Source: Janibacter limosus NBRC 16128
GTDB lineage: Bacteria; Actinomycetota; Actinomycetes; Actinomycetales; Dermatophilaceae
DNA: 64,000 bases
Assembly: GCF_001570985.1 (NCBI RefSeq)
Contig: NZ_BCSS01000001.1
Coordinates: forward strand, 1-64,000
Reading direction: 5' to 3'
A model generated the notes under the pieces. It searched no databases and had not been told where the DNA came from. It worked only from the letters and a program-made list of their open reading frames with translations. This document shows positions 19,575 to 31,900 of the stretch, in pieces; position 1 is the first letter of the stretch, and every line of letters begins with the position of its first letter. The position numbers were made by a program, and so were the translations under genes.

Positions 19575-21815
19575 GTGAGCACGGACACCGACACCTCCCC
19601 CAAGGCTCCCGCGAAGAAGGCAGCCAGCAGCGCTGCCCCCAAGGGCACCACTCGCACCGTGGCCTCCGCGAACCCCGCTGGCAAGGCCGGGACCTCCTCC
19701 CGCTCCTCCGACCTGCCGATGCCGGTCGCCAAGAAGGCCGGCTGGAAGGACCTGGACGTCCGCGCGGTCGACCTGGGCCGCCTGCTCGCGGCGGATGCCG
19801 TGCAGGAGTGCGGCAGTGGTCACCCCGGGACGGCGATGAGCCTCTCCCCGGTCGCCTACCTGCTCTACCAGCAGGTCATGACGCATGACCCGTCCGACCC
19901 CACCTGGCTGGGGCGCGACCGCTTCGTGCTGTCCATCGGGCACTCGTCCCTGACGCAGTACGTGCAGCTCTTCCTCTCCGGCTACGGCCTCGAGCTGAGC
20001 GACCTCAAGGCGCTGCGCACCTGGGGCTCGTTGACCCCCGGCCACCCGGAGGTCCACCACACGCCCGGTGTCGAGATCACCACCGGTCCGCTCGGGTCCG
20101 GCATCGCCTCCGCCGTCGGCATGGCGATGGCGCAGCGTCGCCAGCGCGGGCTCTTCGACCCCGAGGCCAAGGCGGGGACCTCCCCCTTCGACCACACGAT
20201 CTGGTGCCTCGCCTCCGACGGTGACCTGCAGGAGGGCGTCTCCGCGGAGGGCAGCTCGCTCGCCGGCCACCAGGAGCTCGGCAACCTCAACGTCATCTAC
20301 GACGCCAACCAGATCTCCATCGAGGACGACACCGACATCGCCTTCACCGAGGACGTGGGTGCGCGCTACCGGGCCTACGGCTGGGAGGTCATCGACGTCG
20401 ACTGGCGCAAGACCGGCGACGGCAGTGCCTACGTCGAGGACGTCGACGCGCTCTACGCCGCGACCCAGCAGGCGAAGAAGAACACCAAGGCGCCGACCCT
20501 GATCGTCCTCCACACGATCATCGCGTGGCCGGCTCCCACCAAGCAGGACACCGGCGCCTCGCACGGCTCCGCGCTCGGCGCGGACGAGGTCGCGGCGACC
20601 AAGGAGCTGCTCGGCTTCGACCCGAAGAAGAACTTCCCGGTCGAGAAGGCCGTCCTCGACCACACCCGCGAGGTCACGAAGCGCGGCAAGGCCGCCCACA
20701 AGGAGTGGGACAAGAAGTTCACGGCATGGCGCAAGGCCAACCCGGACCGGGCAGAGATGCTCGACCGGATCGTCGCGGGCAAGCTGCCCGCCGGCCTCGA
20801 CAAGGCACTGCCGACCTTCGAGGCCTCCGACAAGGGCATCGCCACCCGCGCTGCGTCGGGCAAGGTGCTGACCGCCCTCGCCGACGTCATGCCGGAGCTG
20901 TGGGGCGGCTCGGCCGACCTCGCCGGCTCCAACAACACGACGATGGAGGGCGAGCCCTCCTTCATCCCCAAGGGCAAGCAGACCAACACGTGGAAGGGCA
21001 ACGAGTACGGCCGCACCCTCCACTTCGGCATCCGCGAAAACGGGATGGGCATGGCCATGAACGGCATCGCCCTGGAGGGTCTGACCCGTGTGTACGGCGG
21101 CACCTTCCTCGTCTTCTCCGACTACATGCGCCCCGCGGTCCGGCTCGCTGCGCTGCAGCAGCTGCCCGTGACCTATGTGTGGACGCACGACTCGATCGGC
21201 CTCGGCGAGGACGGTCCGACCCACCAGCCGATCGAGCACCTCGCCGCGCTGCGTGCGATGCCCGGGCTCGACGTCGTGCGTCCCGCCGACGCCAACGAGG
21301 TCAGCGTCTGCTGGGGCCAGATCCTCAAGAACACCTCGACCGCGGCGCTCGCCCTCTCCCGCCAGGGCACACCGACGATCGACCGGTCCGAGTTCGCTGC
21401 GGCGAAGGGAGCAGCCAAGGGCGCCTATGTCCTCGCCGAGTCGTCGACCGATGTCCCCGACGTCATCCTCGTCGCCACCGGCACCGAGGTCGCCATCGCC
21501 ATGGAGGCACGGGCCACCCTGGAGAAGGCCAAGGTCGGCACCCGCGTGGTCTCGATGCCCTGCCGCGAGTGGTTCGACCAGCAGAGCAAGGCGTACAAGG
21601 ACAAGGTCCTCCCGGCTGCGGTGCGGGCCCGCGTGTCCGTCGAGGCGGCGACTCCCTTCGGCTGGCGCGACATCATCGGTGACGCCGGTGAGAGCGTCGC
21701 CATCGACCACTTCGGTGCCTCGGCAGACGCCGGGACCCTCTACGACAAGTTCGGCATCACGCCGGCTGCCGTCGTCAAGGCGGCCAAGGCGTCCATCAAG
21801 AACGCGAAGGGATGA
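19575..21815 (+). CDS. tkt: transketolase with a Lys/Ala-rich N-terminal extension
   Basis: A 746-residue transketolase. TPP binding is shown by G-D-G-D-L-Q-E-G (read as S-D-G-D-L-Q-E-G-V near 215-223), and the catalytic His by G-S-G-H-P-G-T-A and G-H-S-S-L. The pyrimidine domain has F-G-I-R-E-N-G-M near 485. It moves two-carbon units between sugar phosphates. Unusual is a leader of about 50 residues rich in Ala, Lys, Ser and Thr before the conserved core. The start is GTG 19575, with AAGG 7 bases upstream. First gene of the pentose-phosphate operon. Confidence 0.95.
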   Translation: MSTDTDTSPKAPAKKAASSAAPKGTTRTVASANPAGKAGTSSRSSDLPMPVAKKAGWKDLDVRAVDLGRLLAADAVQECGSGHPGTAMSLSPVAYLLYQQVMTHDPSDPTWLGRDRFVLSIGHSSLTQYVQLFLSGYGLELSDLKALRTWGSLTPGHPEVHHTPGVEITTGPLGSGIASAVGMAMAQRRQRGLFDPEAKAGTSPFDHTIWCLASDGDLQEGVSAEGSSLAGHQELGNLNVIYDANQISIEDDTDIAFTEDVGARYRAYGWEVIDVDWRKTGDGSAYVEDVDALYAATQQAKKNTKAPTLIVLHTIIAWPAPTKQDTGASHGSALGADEVAATKELLGFDPKKNFPVEKAVLDHTREVTKRGKAAHKEWDKKFTAWRKANPDRAEMLDRIVAGKLPAGLDKALPTFEASDKGIATRAASGKVLTALADVMPELWGGSADLAGSNNTTMEGEPSFIPKGKQTNTWKGNEYGRTLHFGIRENGMGMAMNGIALEGLTRVYGGTFLVFSDYMRPAVRLAALQQLPVTYVWTHDSIGLGEDGPTHQPIEHLAALRAMPGLDVVRPADANEVSVCWGQILKNTSTAALALSRQGTPTIDRSEFAAAKGAAKGAYVLAESSTDVPDVILVATGTEVAIAMEARATLEKAKVGTRVVSMPCREWFDQQSKAYKDKVLPAAVRARVSVEAATPFGWRDIIGDAGESVAIDHFGASADAGTLYDKFGITPAAVVKAAKASIKNAKG

Positions 21816-22951
21816 TCGACATGGCACAGCTGCCCACCGCACCTGCACCCATCGCCGCGCTGCGCGAGGCCGGAGTCTCGGTCTGGCTCGACGACCTCAG
21901 CCGTGAGCGCCTGCGCTCGGGCAACCTGCAGCAACTCATCAACACGAGCGGGATCGTCGGCGTGACGACCAACCCCTCGATCTTTCAGGCCGCACTGGCC
22001 GACGGCGACGCCTACACCGAGCAGCTGACCCAGCTGGCCGCCGAGGGCAAGACCGTGGACGAGGTCGTCTTCGCCCTGACCACGGACGACGTGCGCGAGG
22101 CGTGCGACCTCTTCGCGCCGATCTACGAGGCCACCGACGGCGTCGACGGACGGGTCTCCATCGAGGTCGACCCCCGCCTGGCCCAGGACGCGGACCAGAC
22201 CGCCGTCGTCGCCAAGCAGCTCTCCGAGACGGTGGACCGGCCGCAGGTCTACATCAAGATCCCCGCGACCGAGGCGGGCCTGCCGGCCATCACCGCGACG
22301 CTCGCCGAAGGCATCAGTGTCAATGTCACGTTGATCTTCAGCCTGGAGCGCTACCGCGCCGTGATGAATGCCTTCGTCGAGGGCATCGAGCAGGCCCTGA
22401 CCGCCGGCAAGGACATCTCCACGATCCACTCGGTCGCGTCCTTCTTCGTCTCGCGCGTCGACAGCGAGATCGACGGACGACTGGACGAGATCGGCACGGA
22501 CGAGGCCAAGGCCCTGCGGGGCAAGGCGGGTCTGGCCAACGCCCGGCTCGCCTACCAGGCCTACGAAGAGGTCTTCGCCACGCAGCGCTGGCAGCGCCTC
22601 GAGGCCGAAGGGGGACGCCGCCAGCGTCCGCTGTGGGCCTCCACCGGCGTCAAGGACCCGGCGTACCCGGACACCCTCTATGTCACCGAGCTGGTGGCCG
22701 ACAACACCGTCAACACCATGCCGGAGAAGACGCTCGACGCGACCATCGACCACGGTGAGGTCACCGGCGATGCGGTGACCGGCACCTACGCGGAGTCGCA
22801 GCAGGTCCTCGATGCCCTGGACGACCTGGGCATCAGCTACACCGAGGTCACCGCCAAGCTCGAGCAGGAGGGCGTGGAAAAGTTCGAGAAGGCCTGGGCC
22901 GAGGTCCTCGGCGGGGTCGAGACGGAGCTGGCGAAGGCGGCGTCCAAGTGA
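21812..22951 (+). CDS. tal: transaldolase
   Basis: A 379-residue type of transaldolase common in actinobacteria. The N-terminal motif [11 protein letters not shown] and the Schiff-base lysine in [11 protein letters not shown] (near residue 149) are clear. It transfers a dihydroxyacetone unit between sedoheptulose 7-phosphate and glyceraldehyde 3-phosphate. The ATG overlaps the tkt stop by 4 bases; a second ATG at 21821 is possible and would shorten it by 3 residues. Confidence 0.94.
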   Translation: MIDMAQLPTAPAPIAALREAGVSVWLDDLSRERLRSGNLQQLINTSGIVGVTTNPSIFQAALADGDAYTEQLTQLAAEGKTVDEVVFALTTDDVREACDLFAPIYEATDGVDGRVSIEVDPRLAQDADQTAVVAKQLSETVDRPQVYIKIPATEAGLPAITATLAEGISVNVTLIFSLERYRAVMNAFVEGIEQALTAGKDISTIHSVASFFVSRVDSEIDGRLDEIGTDEAKALRGKAGLANARLAYQAYEEVFATQRWQRLEAEGGRRQRPLWASTGVKDPAYPDTLYVTELVADNTVNTMPEKTLDATIDHGEVTGDAVTGTYAESQQVLDALDDLGISYTEVTAKLEQEGVEKFEKAWAEVLGGVETELAKAASK

Positions 22952-24564
22952 CCAGCCTGTCGGTCGCCGCTGCCGGCGCCGCGGCAGATGCCGTGGCGCA
23001 GCACGTCCCGACGCTCGTGGCCGACCGCGTCGCGGGCCGCATCTTCGAGCAGGATGCGACCTTGTGGGGCGCGGCCGCTGAAGACGAGGCGGGCAAGCGA
23101 CTGTCCTGGGTACGCCTGGCCCGCACCTCGCGCCACCTCGTCGGCGAGGTGTCCGCCCTGCGCGAGCAGCTGCGCGAACAGGGCGTCGACCGCGTCGTCC
23201 TGTGCGGCATGGGCGGCTCCTCGCTCGCACCCGAGGTCATCTGTGCCACGGCCGGGGTCCCCCTCGTCGTCCTCGACTCGAGCCACCCGGACCAGGTGCG
23301 CGCTGCCGCAGTCGAGCTGGAGCGCACCGTCGTGGTCGTCTCGAGCAAGTCAGGGTCCACGGTCGAGACCGACAGCCAGCGCCGGATCTTCGAGCAGGCC
23401 TTCGCCGATGCGGGCATCGACGCCGCGCAGCGGATCGTCGTGGTCACCGACCCCGGCAGCCCCCTCGAGGAGGATGCTCGGTCCAAGGGCCAGCGGGTCG
23501 TCACGGCGGACCCCGACGTGGGTGGCCGCTACTCCGCACTCACCGCCTTCGGTCTGGTCCCCTCGGGACTCGCCGGCGCGGACATCGAGGCGCTCCTCGA
23601 CGAGGCCGAGTCGGTCGCTGACCTCCTCGCCGAGGACGACGAGGCCAATCCGGCGCTGCGCCTCGGCGCCGCGATCGGCGGGACCACGCCGCTGCGCGAC
23701 AAGCTCTATCTCGTCGATCACGGCACCACCGCTCGGGGTCTGGGTGACTGGGCCGAACAGCTCATCGCCGAGTCGACGGGCAAGCACGGCAAGGGACTCC
23801 TCCCGGTCGTGCTGGACTCCCCCGGCCGCACCACTCCCCCGGCAGACGCCACCATCGTGCGCCTCGTGCCCGACGACGGCGACGAGGCCATCCCCGAAGC
23901 CCCCTCGACCGTTGATGTCGGTGGATCCCTCGGCGCGCAGTTCCTCCTGTGGGAGACAGCGACTGCGGTCGCCGGCCGGCTCCTCGAGATCAACCCCTTC
24001 GACCAGCCCGATGTGGAGAGCGCCAAGCAGGCAGCTCGCGACCTGATGTCCGGCGACGGAGCCACCACGGCCACCGCCGACGTGGCGGACGGCCCGGTGA
24101 CCATCGCTCACCTCGGTGGCGACTGGCTGGCGGGCGCGGACACGGTCGAGGCAGCAGTCGAGGCACTTCTGGCCCAGCTCGATCGCGAGCACGGCTACGT
24201 GGCCGTCATGGCCTATCTCGATCGGGAGGCCGATGCCCCCTTGGCCGAGGTCGCTGATGCACTTGCCGAGCGGGTGCAGCGTCCCGTGACCTTTGGCTGG
24301 GGTCCGCGGTTCCTGCACTCCACCGGTCAGTACCACAAGGGCGGACCGGAGACCGGTGTCTACATCCAGATCACCGATGCTCCGCGGGAGGACCTGCCGG
24401 TCCCCGGGCGTGACTTCACGCTCGGTGAGTTCATCTCGGCCCAGTCGGGTGGCGACGCGCAGGTGCTCGCCGACCACGGACGACCGGTGCTCGTCCTGCA
24501 CCTCACCGAGCACGACGCCGGGCTGGCCCGGGTCGCCGAGGCCCTGCGCGGTGGCCGGGCATGA
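22948..24564 (+). CDS. pgi: glucose-6-phosphate isomerase
   Basis: A 538-residue SIS-domain isomerase of the divergent actinobacterial type. It has [11 protein letters not shown] near residue 90 and [10 protein letters not shown] near 132, which bind the sugar phosphate. The C-terminal half has low similarity to classic Pgi but keeps [17 protein letters not shown], which carries the base/His region. It interconverts glucose 6-phosphate and fructose 6-phosphate and feeds the next enzyme, Zwf. GTG start, 4-bp overlap with tal. Confidence 0.9.
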   Translation: MTSLSVAAAGAAADAVAQHVPTLVADRVAGRIFEQDATLWGAAAEDEAGKRLSWVRLARTSRHLVGEVSALREQLREQGVDRVVLCGMGGSSLAPEVICATAGVPLVVLDSSHPDQVRAAAVELERTVVVVSSKSGSTVETDSQRRIFEQAFADAGIDAAQRIVVVTDPGSPLEEDARSKGQRVVTADPDVGGRYSALTAFGLVPSGLAGADIEALLDEAESVADLLAEDDEANPALRLGAAIGGTTPLRDKLYLVDHGTTARGLGDWAEQLIAESTGKHGKGLLPVVLDSPGRTTPPADATIVRLVPDDGDEAIPEAPSTVDVGGSLGAQFLLWETATAVAGRLLEINPFDQPDVESAKQAARDLMSGDGATTATADVADGPVTIAHLGGDWLAGADTVEAAVEALLAQLDREHGYVAVMAYLDREADAPLAEVADALAERVQRPVTFGWGPRFLHSTGQYHKGGPETGVYIQITDAPREDLPVPGRDFTLGEFISAQSGGDAQVLADHGRPVLVLHLTEHDAGLARVAEALRGGRA

Positions 24565-26105
24565 GCCCAGCGCGCGTCACGGCCGAGACCAACCCGCTGC
24601 GTGACCCGCGGGACAAGCGACTGCCGCGCATCGCCGGCCCGTGCAGCCTCGTGCTCTTCGGAGTGACGGGTGACCTCGCCCGCAAGAAGCTCATGCCGGC
24701 GATCTACGACCTGGCCAACCGTGGCCTGCTGCCGCCGGGCTTCTCTCTCGTGGGCTTCGCGCGACGCGACTGGGCCGATCAGGACTTCGGCAAGGTCGTC
24801 TACGACGCCGTCCGGGCGCACGCCCGCACTCCCTTCCGCGAGGAGGTCTGGCGCAGCCTGTCCGAGGGCTTTCGCTTCGTGCCGGGCACCTTCGACGACG
24901 ACGACGCCTTCGACCTCCTGGCGCAGACCGTGCGCGAGCTCGACGAGCAGCGCGGCACCGGAGGCAACCACGCCTTCTACCTCTCGATCCCGCCTGGCTT
25001 CTTCTCCACCGTCTGCCAGCAGCTGCAGCGCTCCGGCCTGGCCACCGGCACCCAGGACGCGTGGCGACGAGTCGTCATCGAAAAGCCCTTCGGCCACGAC
25101 CTCACGAGCGCCCAGGAGCTCAATGCGATCGTCGAGGAGGTCTTCCCGCCGGACTCGATCTTCCGCATCGACCACTACCTGGGCAAGGAGACGGTGCAAA
25201 ACCTCCTGGCCCTGCGCTTCGCCAACCAGATGTTCGAGCCGGTGTGGAACAGCCACTACGTGGACCACGTGCAGATCACCATGGCCGAGGACATCGGCAT
25301 CGGTGGCCGGGCAGGCTACTACGACGGCATCGGTGCCGCGCGTGATGTCATCCAGAACCACCTCCTCCAGCTGCTCGCCCTCACCGCGATGGAGGAGCCG
25401 ACCAGCTTCGCCGCGGGTGCTCTACGTGCAGAGAAGGAAAAGGTGCTGGAGGCGGTCCGTGTCCCCGACGACCTCGGCCGCGGGACCGTCCGCGGCCAGT
25501 ACGCGGCAGGCTGGCAGGGCGGCGACAAGGTCATCGGCTACCTCGATGAGGACGGTGTGGCTGCCGACTCGACGACCGAGACCTATGCGGCCCTGCGGCT
25601 GGACATCGACACCCGCCGATGGGCCGGGGTGCCCTTCTACCTGCGCACCGGCAAGCGCCTCGGTCGCCGGGTGACCGAGATCGCCGTCGTCTTCAAGAGG
25701 GCACCGCACCTTCCCTTCAACGACACCGAGACGGAGGAGCTGGGCCAGAACGCCGTCGTCATCAGGGTCCAGCCCGACGAAGGGGTGACCATGCGTTTCG
25801 GCGCCAAGGTCCCGGGCAACCAGATGGAGGTCCGCGACGTGACGATGGACTTCGGCTATGGGCGAGCCTTCACGGAGTCGAGTCCGGAGGCCTACGAACG
25901 CCTCATCCTCGACGTCCTGCTGGGCGACCCGCCGCTCTTCCCCCGTCACGAGGAGGTCGAGCTCTCCTGGAAGATCCTCGACCCGATCGAGCGCTACTGG
26001 AGCAAGCAGAAGGGTCGCGTCGAGCAGTACGGCGCCGGCACCTGGGGACCACCCTCGGCCGACACGATGATGCAGCGTGACGGACGCAGCTGGAGGATGC
26101 CGTGA
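24561..26105 (+). CDS. zwf: glucose-6-phosphate dehydrogenase
   Basis: A 514-residue enzyme. The NADP fold begins [12 protein letters not shown] near residue 34, the signature R-I-D-H-Y-L-G-K-E is near 205, and V-I-E-K-P-F-G-H-D precedes it. It oxidises glucose 6-phosphate to 6-phosphogluconolactone. Its assembly protein OpcA and the lactonase are encoded directly downstream, so the whole oxidative branch up to gluconate is in one message. Confidence 0.96.
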   Translation: MSPARVTAETNPLRDPRDKRLPRIAGPCSLVLFGVTGDLARKKLMPAIYDLANRGLLPPGFSLVGFARRDWADQDFGKVVYDAVRAHARTPFREEVWRSLSEGFRFVPGTFDDDDAFDLLAQTVRELDEQRGTGGNHAFYLSIPPGFFSTVCQQLQRSGLATGTQDAWRRVVIEKPFGHDLTSAQELNAIVEEVFPPDSIFRIDHYLGKETVQNLLALRFANQMFEPVWNSHYVDHVQITMAEDIGIGGRAGYYDGIGAARDVIQNHLLQLLALTAMEEPTSFAAGALRAEKEKVLEAVRVPDDLGRGTVRGQYAAGWQGGDKVIGYLDEDGVAADSTTETYAALRLDIDTRRWAGVPFYLRTGKRLGRRVTEIAVVFKRAPHLPFNDTETEELGQNAVVIRVQPDEGVTMRFGAKVPGNQMEVRDVTMDFGYGRAFTESSPEAYERLILDVLLGDPPLFPRHEEVELSWKILDPIERYWSKQKGRVEQYGAGTWGPPSADTMMQRDGRSWRMP

Positions 26106-27226
26106 TCGTCGATCTGCCCAACGCCAGCACGTCGGCGATCAGCCAGCGCCTCATCGAGATCCGTGGGGACGTGGGGGCCATGGCCCTCAGCCGCGTGCTC
26201 ACCCTCGTGCTCGTCGTCCCCGAGGACGACGCCGAGGATGCGCTGGCGGTCGCCAACTCGGCGAGCCACCAGCATCCTGCGCGGATCATCTGCGTGATCA
26301 TCGCCAACTCGCGTGGCAAGGCGCGTCTCGATGCCCAGATCCGGGTCGGTGGCGATGCCGGCGCATCCGAGGTGGTCGTCCTGCGTCTCTACGGGGAGCT
26401 CACCCGGCACGCCCGCAGCGTCGCCACGCCGCTCATGCTGCCCGACTCACCCGTCGTCGCCTGGTGGCCCACCGAGGCACCCAAGGACCCGGCCGCCGAC
26501 CCCGTCGGGGCCATGGCCCAGCGCCGGATCACCGACTGCGCTGCTGCTGAAGGGACCTCGGCGACCCTGAAGCGGCTGGCCCGCACCTACGCACCGGGCG
26601 ACACCGACCTTGCCTGGAGCCGGATCACGCTCTGGCGTGGTCTGCTGGCCACGACGCTCGATGGGCCTCCCTTCGAGCAGGTCACCGCAGCGACGGTTGT
26701 CGGCGGCGAGGACTCCCCGTCGGCCGACCTGCTGGCCGGATGGTTGCAGCACCGCCTACGGTGCCCGGTCTCCCTCGTCCGCTCCCGCTCGGGATCCGGG
26801 ATCGTCAGCGTGCGTCTGGAGCGGGCCTCGGGGCCGATCGACCTCGTGCGACCGCTCGCCGAGGACACGGCGACACTCGACCAGGCCGGCCAGCCCCGTC
26901 GGGCGATCGCGCTCGCCCCGCGCTCCGATGCCGAGTGCCTGGCCGACGAGCTGCGCCGTCTGGACCCCGACGAGGTCTACGAGGACGCCCTCACCCGTGG
27001 CCTGCCCAAGGTCACCCGGCGTCGGATGACGATGACCGATGCCGTCGAGGACGGTCTCGTCCCCTCGCCCAGCGAGGCCCGACGGGCGGCAGAGCAGCTC
27101 GTTGACTCGTCCAAGAAGGCCCTGCGCAGCGCCATGGTGGAGGCTGCGCCCGAAGACGCGAGCTCGAGCACCGAGGCCGTCAAGACCGCGGTGCTCGACC
27201 GTCTCGACACCACCGACCCGGCATGA
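26102..27226 (+). CDS. opcA: glucose-6-phosphate dehydrogenase assembly protein OpcA
   Basis: A 374-residue OpcA-family protein with the W-W-P-T-E-A-P stretch near residue 120 and R-I-T-D-C near 144. In actinobacteria and cyanobacteria OpcA is needed for active Zwf tetramers and conveys redox control. GTG start at 26102, overlapping zwf by 4 bases. The charged C-terminal 50 residues are less conserved. Confidence 0.93.
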   Translation: MIVDLPNASTSAISQRLIEIRGDVGAMALSRVLTLVLVVPEDDAEDALAVANSASHQHPARIICVIIANSRGKARLDAQIRVGGDAGASEVVVLRLYGELTRHARSVATPLMLPDSPVVAWWPTEAPKDPAADPVGAMAQRRITDCAAAEGTSATLKRLARTYAPGDTDLAWSRITLWRGLLATTLDGPPFEQVTAATVVGGEDSPSADLLAGWLQHRLRCPVSLVRSRSGSGIVSVRLERASGPIDLVRPLAEDTATLDQAGQPRRAIALAPRSDAECLADELRRLDPDEVYEDALTRGLPKVTRRRMTMTDAVEDGLVPSPSEARRAAEQLVDSSKKALRSAMVEAAPEDASSSTEAVKTAVLDRLDTTDPA

Positions 27227-27957
27227 GCGGGGCCGGACCGCTCGTCCTGATCCACCCGGACGCGGCCGGCGTGGCTGCCATGGCGGGCGGTCGGCTCCTC
27301 GCTGCAGTGCAGGAGGCTGTCGTGGAGCGAGGCGCTGCGCACGTGGCGCTGACCGGCGGCTCGATGGGCTCAGCGCTCGTCGCCGCCCTGGCTGAGCACC
27401 CGCAGAGACAGATCGTGGACTGGTCCCGTGTGCACGTCTGGTGGGGCGATGAGCGGTATCTGCCCGCCGGCGACGCTGACCGCAATGACACGCAGAACGA
27501 CCGCGCGGGCCTGACCCGACTGGGCTTGCTCCCGGAGCACGTCCATCGGGTCGCGGGACCGGACACCTCGAGGTCGGCGGAGGAAGCTGCCGCAGCGTAC
27601 GAGCAGGCCCTGCGCGACCACGGCGCGGGGATGTGGGACATCGTCCTGCTCGGGGTCGGCCCCGACGGACACGTCGCCTCCCTCTTCCCCGGGCACCCGG
27701 CCCAGCTGACCGACGATGCCCTCGCGGTCGCGGTGCACGACTCCCCCAAGCCGCCACCGGACCGGGTGTCGATCACGCTCACCTGTCTGGGCAACTCCCG
27801 TCAGGTCTGGTTCGTCGTGGCCGGCGCTGACAAGGCGGACGCCGTGATGCACGCAGTCGTCGGCGCGCCGGCCCAGCAGAGCACCGCGGCGCAGGTCCGT
27901 GGTCTCGAGCGCACCCTGTGGCTGGTCGACGAAGCCGCAGCCTCGCTGCTGACCTGA
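27223..27957 (+). CDS. pgl: 6-phosphogluconolactonase
   Basis: A 244-residue NagB/Pgl-fold hydrolase with T-G-G-S-M-G, W-W-G-D-E-R-Y (near residue 74) and G-V-G-P-D-G-H-V-A-S-L-F-P-G-H (near 146), the lactonase signature containing the catalytic His. It opens the lactone made by Zwf. It is the last gene of the six-gene operon and is followed 9 bases later by a strong terminator. Confidence 0.95.
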   Translation: MSGAGPLVLIHPDAAGVAAMAGGRLLAAVQEAVVERGAAHVALTGGSMGSALVAALAEHPQRQIVDWSRVHVWWGDERYLPAGDADRNDTQNDRAGLTRLGLLPEHVHRVAGPDTSRSAEEAAAAYEQALRDHGAGMWDIVLLGVGPDGHVASLFPGHPAQLTDDALAVAVHDSPKPPPDRVSITLTCLGNSRQVWFVVAGADKADAVMHAVVGAPAQQSTAAQVRGLERTLWLVDEAAASLLT

Positions 27958-27966
27958 CCCGGCCAG

Positions 27967-28014
27967 ACGGACGAAGGGCGGCACCTCCATCAGGAGGTAC
28001 CGCCCTTCGTCCGT
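27967..28014 (+). terminator. strong intrinsic-type hairpin after pgl
   Basis: Arms of 22 bases (27967-27988 and 27993-28014) pair with a single C-A mismatch around an ATCA loop. The stem carries GGACGAAGGGCGG and its complement. There is no long U-run on either side, as is usual in high-GC genomes. rbpA ends 15 bases beyond on the other strand, so the hairpin may stop transcription in both directions. Confidence 0.85.
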
Positions 28015-28029
28015 GCTGTGGTCAGCAGG

Positions 28030-28380
28030 TCACTGGATCAGGCCGCGGTCGCGCAGCTCACCCAGACGTTCGTCGAGGATGGCCTCGCCCTCGGTGTCGG
28101 AGCGACGCTCCTTGACGTAGGCGAGGTGGGTCTTGTAGACCTCCGCGGTCGGAGCTGCCGGCGGGTTGTCCTTGTCCTGCCCCGCGGGCAGGCCGCAGCG
28201 CTTGCACGGCCACTGCGCAGGGATCTCCACGCTGGCATCGACCGAGAAGGACGGCGTGACCTCGTGGCCGTTGGCACACCAGTACGTGACGAAGGCTCGC
28301 GGGGCGGCGTCGCCACGCTCAGCCTCGCCCATGGGTCCGGCGCCGATACGGCTACCGCGGATCGCGCTGCCACCTGCCAT
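28030..28380 (-). CDS. rbpA: RNA polymerase-binding protein RbpA
   Basis: A 116-residue actinobacterial RbpA. It begins G-G-S-A-I-R-G-S-R-I-G, the N-terminal tail that reaches the polymerase active cleft, then has a zinc-ribbon-like core with C-A-N-G-H and C-K-R-C-G, a basic linker and the sigma-binding helix D-E-R-L-G-E-L-R-D-R-G-L. It stabilises open complexes of the housekeeping sigma factor. GGAG lies 7 bases before the ATG. Convergent with pgl, codirectional with secG. Confidence 0.95.
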   Translation of the reverse strand: MAGGSAIRGSRIGAGPMGEAERGDAAPRAFVTYWCANGHEVTPSFSVDASVEIPAQWPCKRCGLPAGQDKDNPPAAPTAEVYKTHLAYVKERRSDTEGEAILDERLGELRDRGLIQ

Positions 28381-28407
28381 GCGAGCTCCTGGTGTGTGAG
28401 TGACGCG

Positions 28408-28653
28408 TCAGGCGTCGAAGCGGTCGAGGAGGCCGATGCCGACGATGGCCGTGAACCAGATCAGTCCCATGATCACGGTGAACCTGGAGAGGTTGCGCTC
28501 GGCGACGGAGGAACTACCCAGGGACGCTGACATGCCGCCACCAAACATCTCGGACATGCCACCGCCCTTCCCCTTGTGCATGAGGATGAGCAGGGTGAGG
28601 ATCAGGCCGGTGATCACGAGGATCACCTGCAGTCCGATGCGGACGGCGTTCAC
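28408..28653 (-). CDS. secG: preprotein translocase subunit SecG
   Basis: An 81-residue protein with two membrane helices (about 5-25 and 59-77) joined by the Gly-rich loop H-K-G-K-G-G-G-M-S-E-M-F-G-G-G, which is the SecG signature. It joins SecYE in the cytoplasmic membrane. GTG start. Located after tpiA, its usual neighbour in actinobacteria. Confidence 0.94.
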   Translation of the reverse strand: MNAVRIGLQVILVITGLILTLLILMHKGKGGGMSEMFGGGMSASLGSSSVAERNLSRFTVIMGLIWFTAIVGIGLLDRFDA

Positions 28654-28747
28654 GCGATCAGGTCCTTGTCGGTCGGGTCATTCGGTCCGGGTGCCACCGT
28701 GGTGGCAGCGCCCGCGTCAGGATACCCCGCGAGGCTGCTCAACACGG
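28654..28747 (-). other. tpiA-secG gap with a short hairpin
   Basis: A 94-bp gap. TGCCACC-GT-GGTGGCA (28692-28707) can form a short stem that may weakly terminate or attenuate transcription from gap-pgk-tpiA into secG. A TATCCT -10-like box (28724-28719) could start secG transcription, but no fitting -35 box was seen. Confidence 0.3.
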
Positions 28748-29542
28748 TCAGGCGGTGAGGTGCTGCTGGTAGCGGCAGATGGAGGCGAACTCCTCAGGCT
28801 GCAAGGAGGCACCGCCGACGAGGGCGCCATCGACATCAGCGCCGGCCATGATCGAGGCGATGTTGCCCGACTTCACCGAGCCGCCGTAGAGGACGCGCAC
28901 CCTGTCGGCCGTCTCGGACGAGTAGATCTGTGCGAGCTTGCCGCGGATGGCCGCGCAGACTTCTTGAGCGTCCTCAGGAGTCGCGACCTCACCGGTGCCG
29001 ATGGCCCACACGGGCTCGTAGGCGACGACGAGCGTCTGCGCCTGCTCCGGGGTGATGCCGGCCAGGCTTCCCTCGATCTGGGCCAGCACGTGGTCGACGT
29101 GCTCGCCGGCCTGACGCACCTCGAGGCCCTCGCCCACGCAGACGATCGGCACGATGCCGTGGCGGTAGGCCGCGACGGCCTTGCCCGCGACGACCTCGTC
29201 GCTCTCTCCGTGGCCGTCGCGGCGCTCGCTGTGGCCCACCGTGACATAGGTGCACCCGAGCTTGGCGAGGAAGGCACCCGAGATGTCACCGGTGTAGGCA
29301 CCGGAGTCGTGGGGGCTGAGGTCCTGGGCGCCGTAGCGCAATGCCAACCGGTCGCCCTCCACGAGGGTCTGGACCGACCGGAGGTCGGTGAAGGGAGGCA
29401 GGACGACGACTTCGACGCTGGCGACGTCGTGCTTGGCGTCACGCAGGGTCCAATCGAGCTTTTGGACCAGGTGGGTGCCCTGGAGGTGGTCGAGGTTCAT
29501 CTTCCAGTTGCCCGCCATGAGCGGGGTACGTGCCGGGGCCAT
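28748..29542 (-). CDS. tpiA: triose-phosphate isomerase
   Basis: A 264-residue TIM barrel with all three catalytic features: G-N-W-K-M-N (Lys), V-G-H-S-E-R-R (His) and [10 protein letters not shown] (Glu). The phosphate loop is L-Y-G-G-S-V. It interconverts the two triose phosphates. The ATG at 29542 is one base from the pgk stop, so I drop the long upstream extension of the frame, which lies inside pgk. Confidence 0.97.
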   Translation of the reverse strand: MAPARTPLMAGNWKMNLDHLQGTHLVQKLDWTLRDAKHDVASVEVVVLPPFTDLRSVQTLVEGDRLALRYGAQDLSPHDSGAYTGDISGAFLAKLGCTYVTVGHSERRDGHGESDEVVAGKAVAAYRHGIVPIVCVGEGLEVRQAGEHVDHVLAQIEGSLAGITPEQAQTLVVAYEPVWAIGTGEVATPEDAQEVCAAIRGKLAQIYSSETADRVRVLYGGSVKSGNIASIMAGADVDGALVGGASLQPEEFASICRYQQHLTA

Positions 29543-29543
29543 G

Positions 29544-30752
29544 TCAGCCCTCCTCATCCTCGAAGACGGACAGTCCCGGCAGGTCCTTGCCCTCGAGGTA
29601 CTCGAGGCTGGCGCCACCGCCGGTACTGATGTGGCCGAAGTCGCTGTCGCCAAAACCGAGTTGACGCACCGCGGCCGCGGAGTCACCGCCACCCACGACG
29701 GTGAGGGCTCCCCCCTGCGTCGCCTCGACCAGGGCTCTGGCCACGGCCTCGGTCCCGGCCGCGTACGGAGCCATCTCGAAGGCGCCCATCGGGCCGTTCC
29801 AGAAGACGGTGCGGCAGTCGGCCAGCGTGTCGGCGAAGTGCCGAGCCGACTCCGGGCCGATGTCCAGACCCATGCGGTCGGACGGGATCGCGTCGGCAGC
29901 GACGACGTCGTGATCGGCCTCTGCGGAGAACTCGGTGGCGGCCACGATGTCCGTCGGCAGGATGATGTCGACGCCATCGCGCTGTGCGCGCTCGAGGTAC
30001 TCCGAGACCGTGTCGAGCTGGTCCTCCTCGAGGAGGCTCTTGCCCACCTCGTGCCCCTGCGCCTTGAGGAAGGTGAAGACCATGCCACCACCGATGAGGA
30101 TGCGGTCGGCCGTCCCGAGCAGGTTGTCGATGACGCCCAGCTTGTCGCTGACCTTGGCACCACCGAGGACGACAGCATAGGGCCGCTGCGGATCCTGCGT
30201 CAGCCGCTGGAGGACGTCGACCTCGGTCTGGACGAGGCCGCCCATCGCTGCGGGCAGACGCGTGGCGATGTCGAAGACCGAGGCCTGGGCGCGGTGGACG
30301 ACTCCGAAGCCGTCCGACACGTAGGCGTCGGCGAGCCCGGCGAGCTCGTCGGCGAAGGCACCGCGCTCGGCCTCGTCCTTGCTCGTCTCCCCGGGGTTGA
30401 AGCGCAGGTTCTCGAGCAGGGCGACCTGGCCGTCCTCCAGACCCTCGACGGTCGAGCGGGCCGAGGCACCCACGGTGTCCTCGGCGAAGGCGACATCCTC
30501 ACCGAGGAGCTCGCCGAGACGTGCGGCGACCGGCGCCAACGAGTACTGCGGGTCCGGGGCTCCCTTGGGCCGTCCGAGGTGGGCACACACGACGACGCGC
30601 GCGCCGGCCTGCGTCAGACGGGTGATGGTCGGCAGCGATGCTCGGATGCGCCCGTCGTCGGTGATGGTCTGCCCATCCAGCGGGACGTTGAGGTCGGAGC
30701 GGACGAGGACGCGCTTGCCACGCAGGTCGCCGAGATCAGCGAGGGTCTTCAC
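29544..30752 (-). CDS. pgk: phosphoglycerate kinase
   Basis: A 402-residue monomeric kinase with R-S-D-L-N-V-P-L-D near residue 20, A-H-L-G-R-P-K-G near 60 and the nucleotide loop V-G-G-G-D-S-A-A-A near 370. It makes ATP and 3-phosphoglycerate from 1,3-bisphosphoglycerate. It lies between gap and tpiA in one transcription unit. Confidence 0.97.
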   Translation of the reverse strand: MKTLADLGDLRGKRVLVRSDLNVPLDGQTITDDGRIRASLPTITRLTQAGARVVVCAHLGRPKGAPDPQYSLAPVAARLGELLGEDVAFAEDTVGASARSTVEGLEDGQVALLENLRFNPGETSKDEAERGAFADELAGLADAYVSDGFGVVHRAQASVFDIATRLPAAMGGLVQTEVDVLQRLTQDPQRPYAVVLGGAKVSDKLGVIDNLLGTADRILIGGGMVFTFLKAQGHEVGKSLLEEDQLDTVSEYLERAQRDGVDIILPTDIVAATEFSAEADHDVVAADAIPSDRMGLDIGPESARHFADTLADCRTVFWNGPMGAFEMAPYAAGTEAVARALVEATQGGALTVVGGGDSAAAVRQLGFGDSDFGHISTGGGASLEYLEGKDLPGLSVFEDEEG

Positions 30753-30788
30753 GGGGTGGGATGCCTTTCGGGTGGTGCGGTCGATGGT

Positions 30789-31847
<1,059 letters not shown>

Positions 31848-31900
31848 TCACCTTCACCCTATGGCCTGCATCACGTACGCGGGGGCCGCCCCACCCGTGA

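Noticed and set aside
19401-21848. 815-residue open frame on the minus strand opposite tkt
   Set aside because: Antisense shadow of transketolase; low-complexity composition and no family motifs.
28692-28707. TGCCACC-GT-GGTGGCA hairpin as a full terminator
   Set aside because: The loop is only two bases and the stem short; kept as a weak hairpin only.
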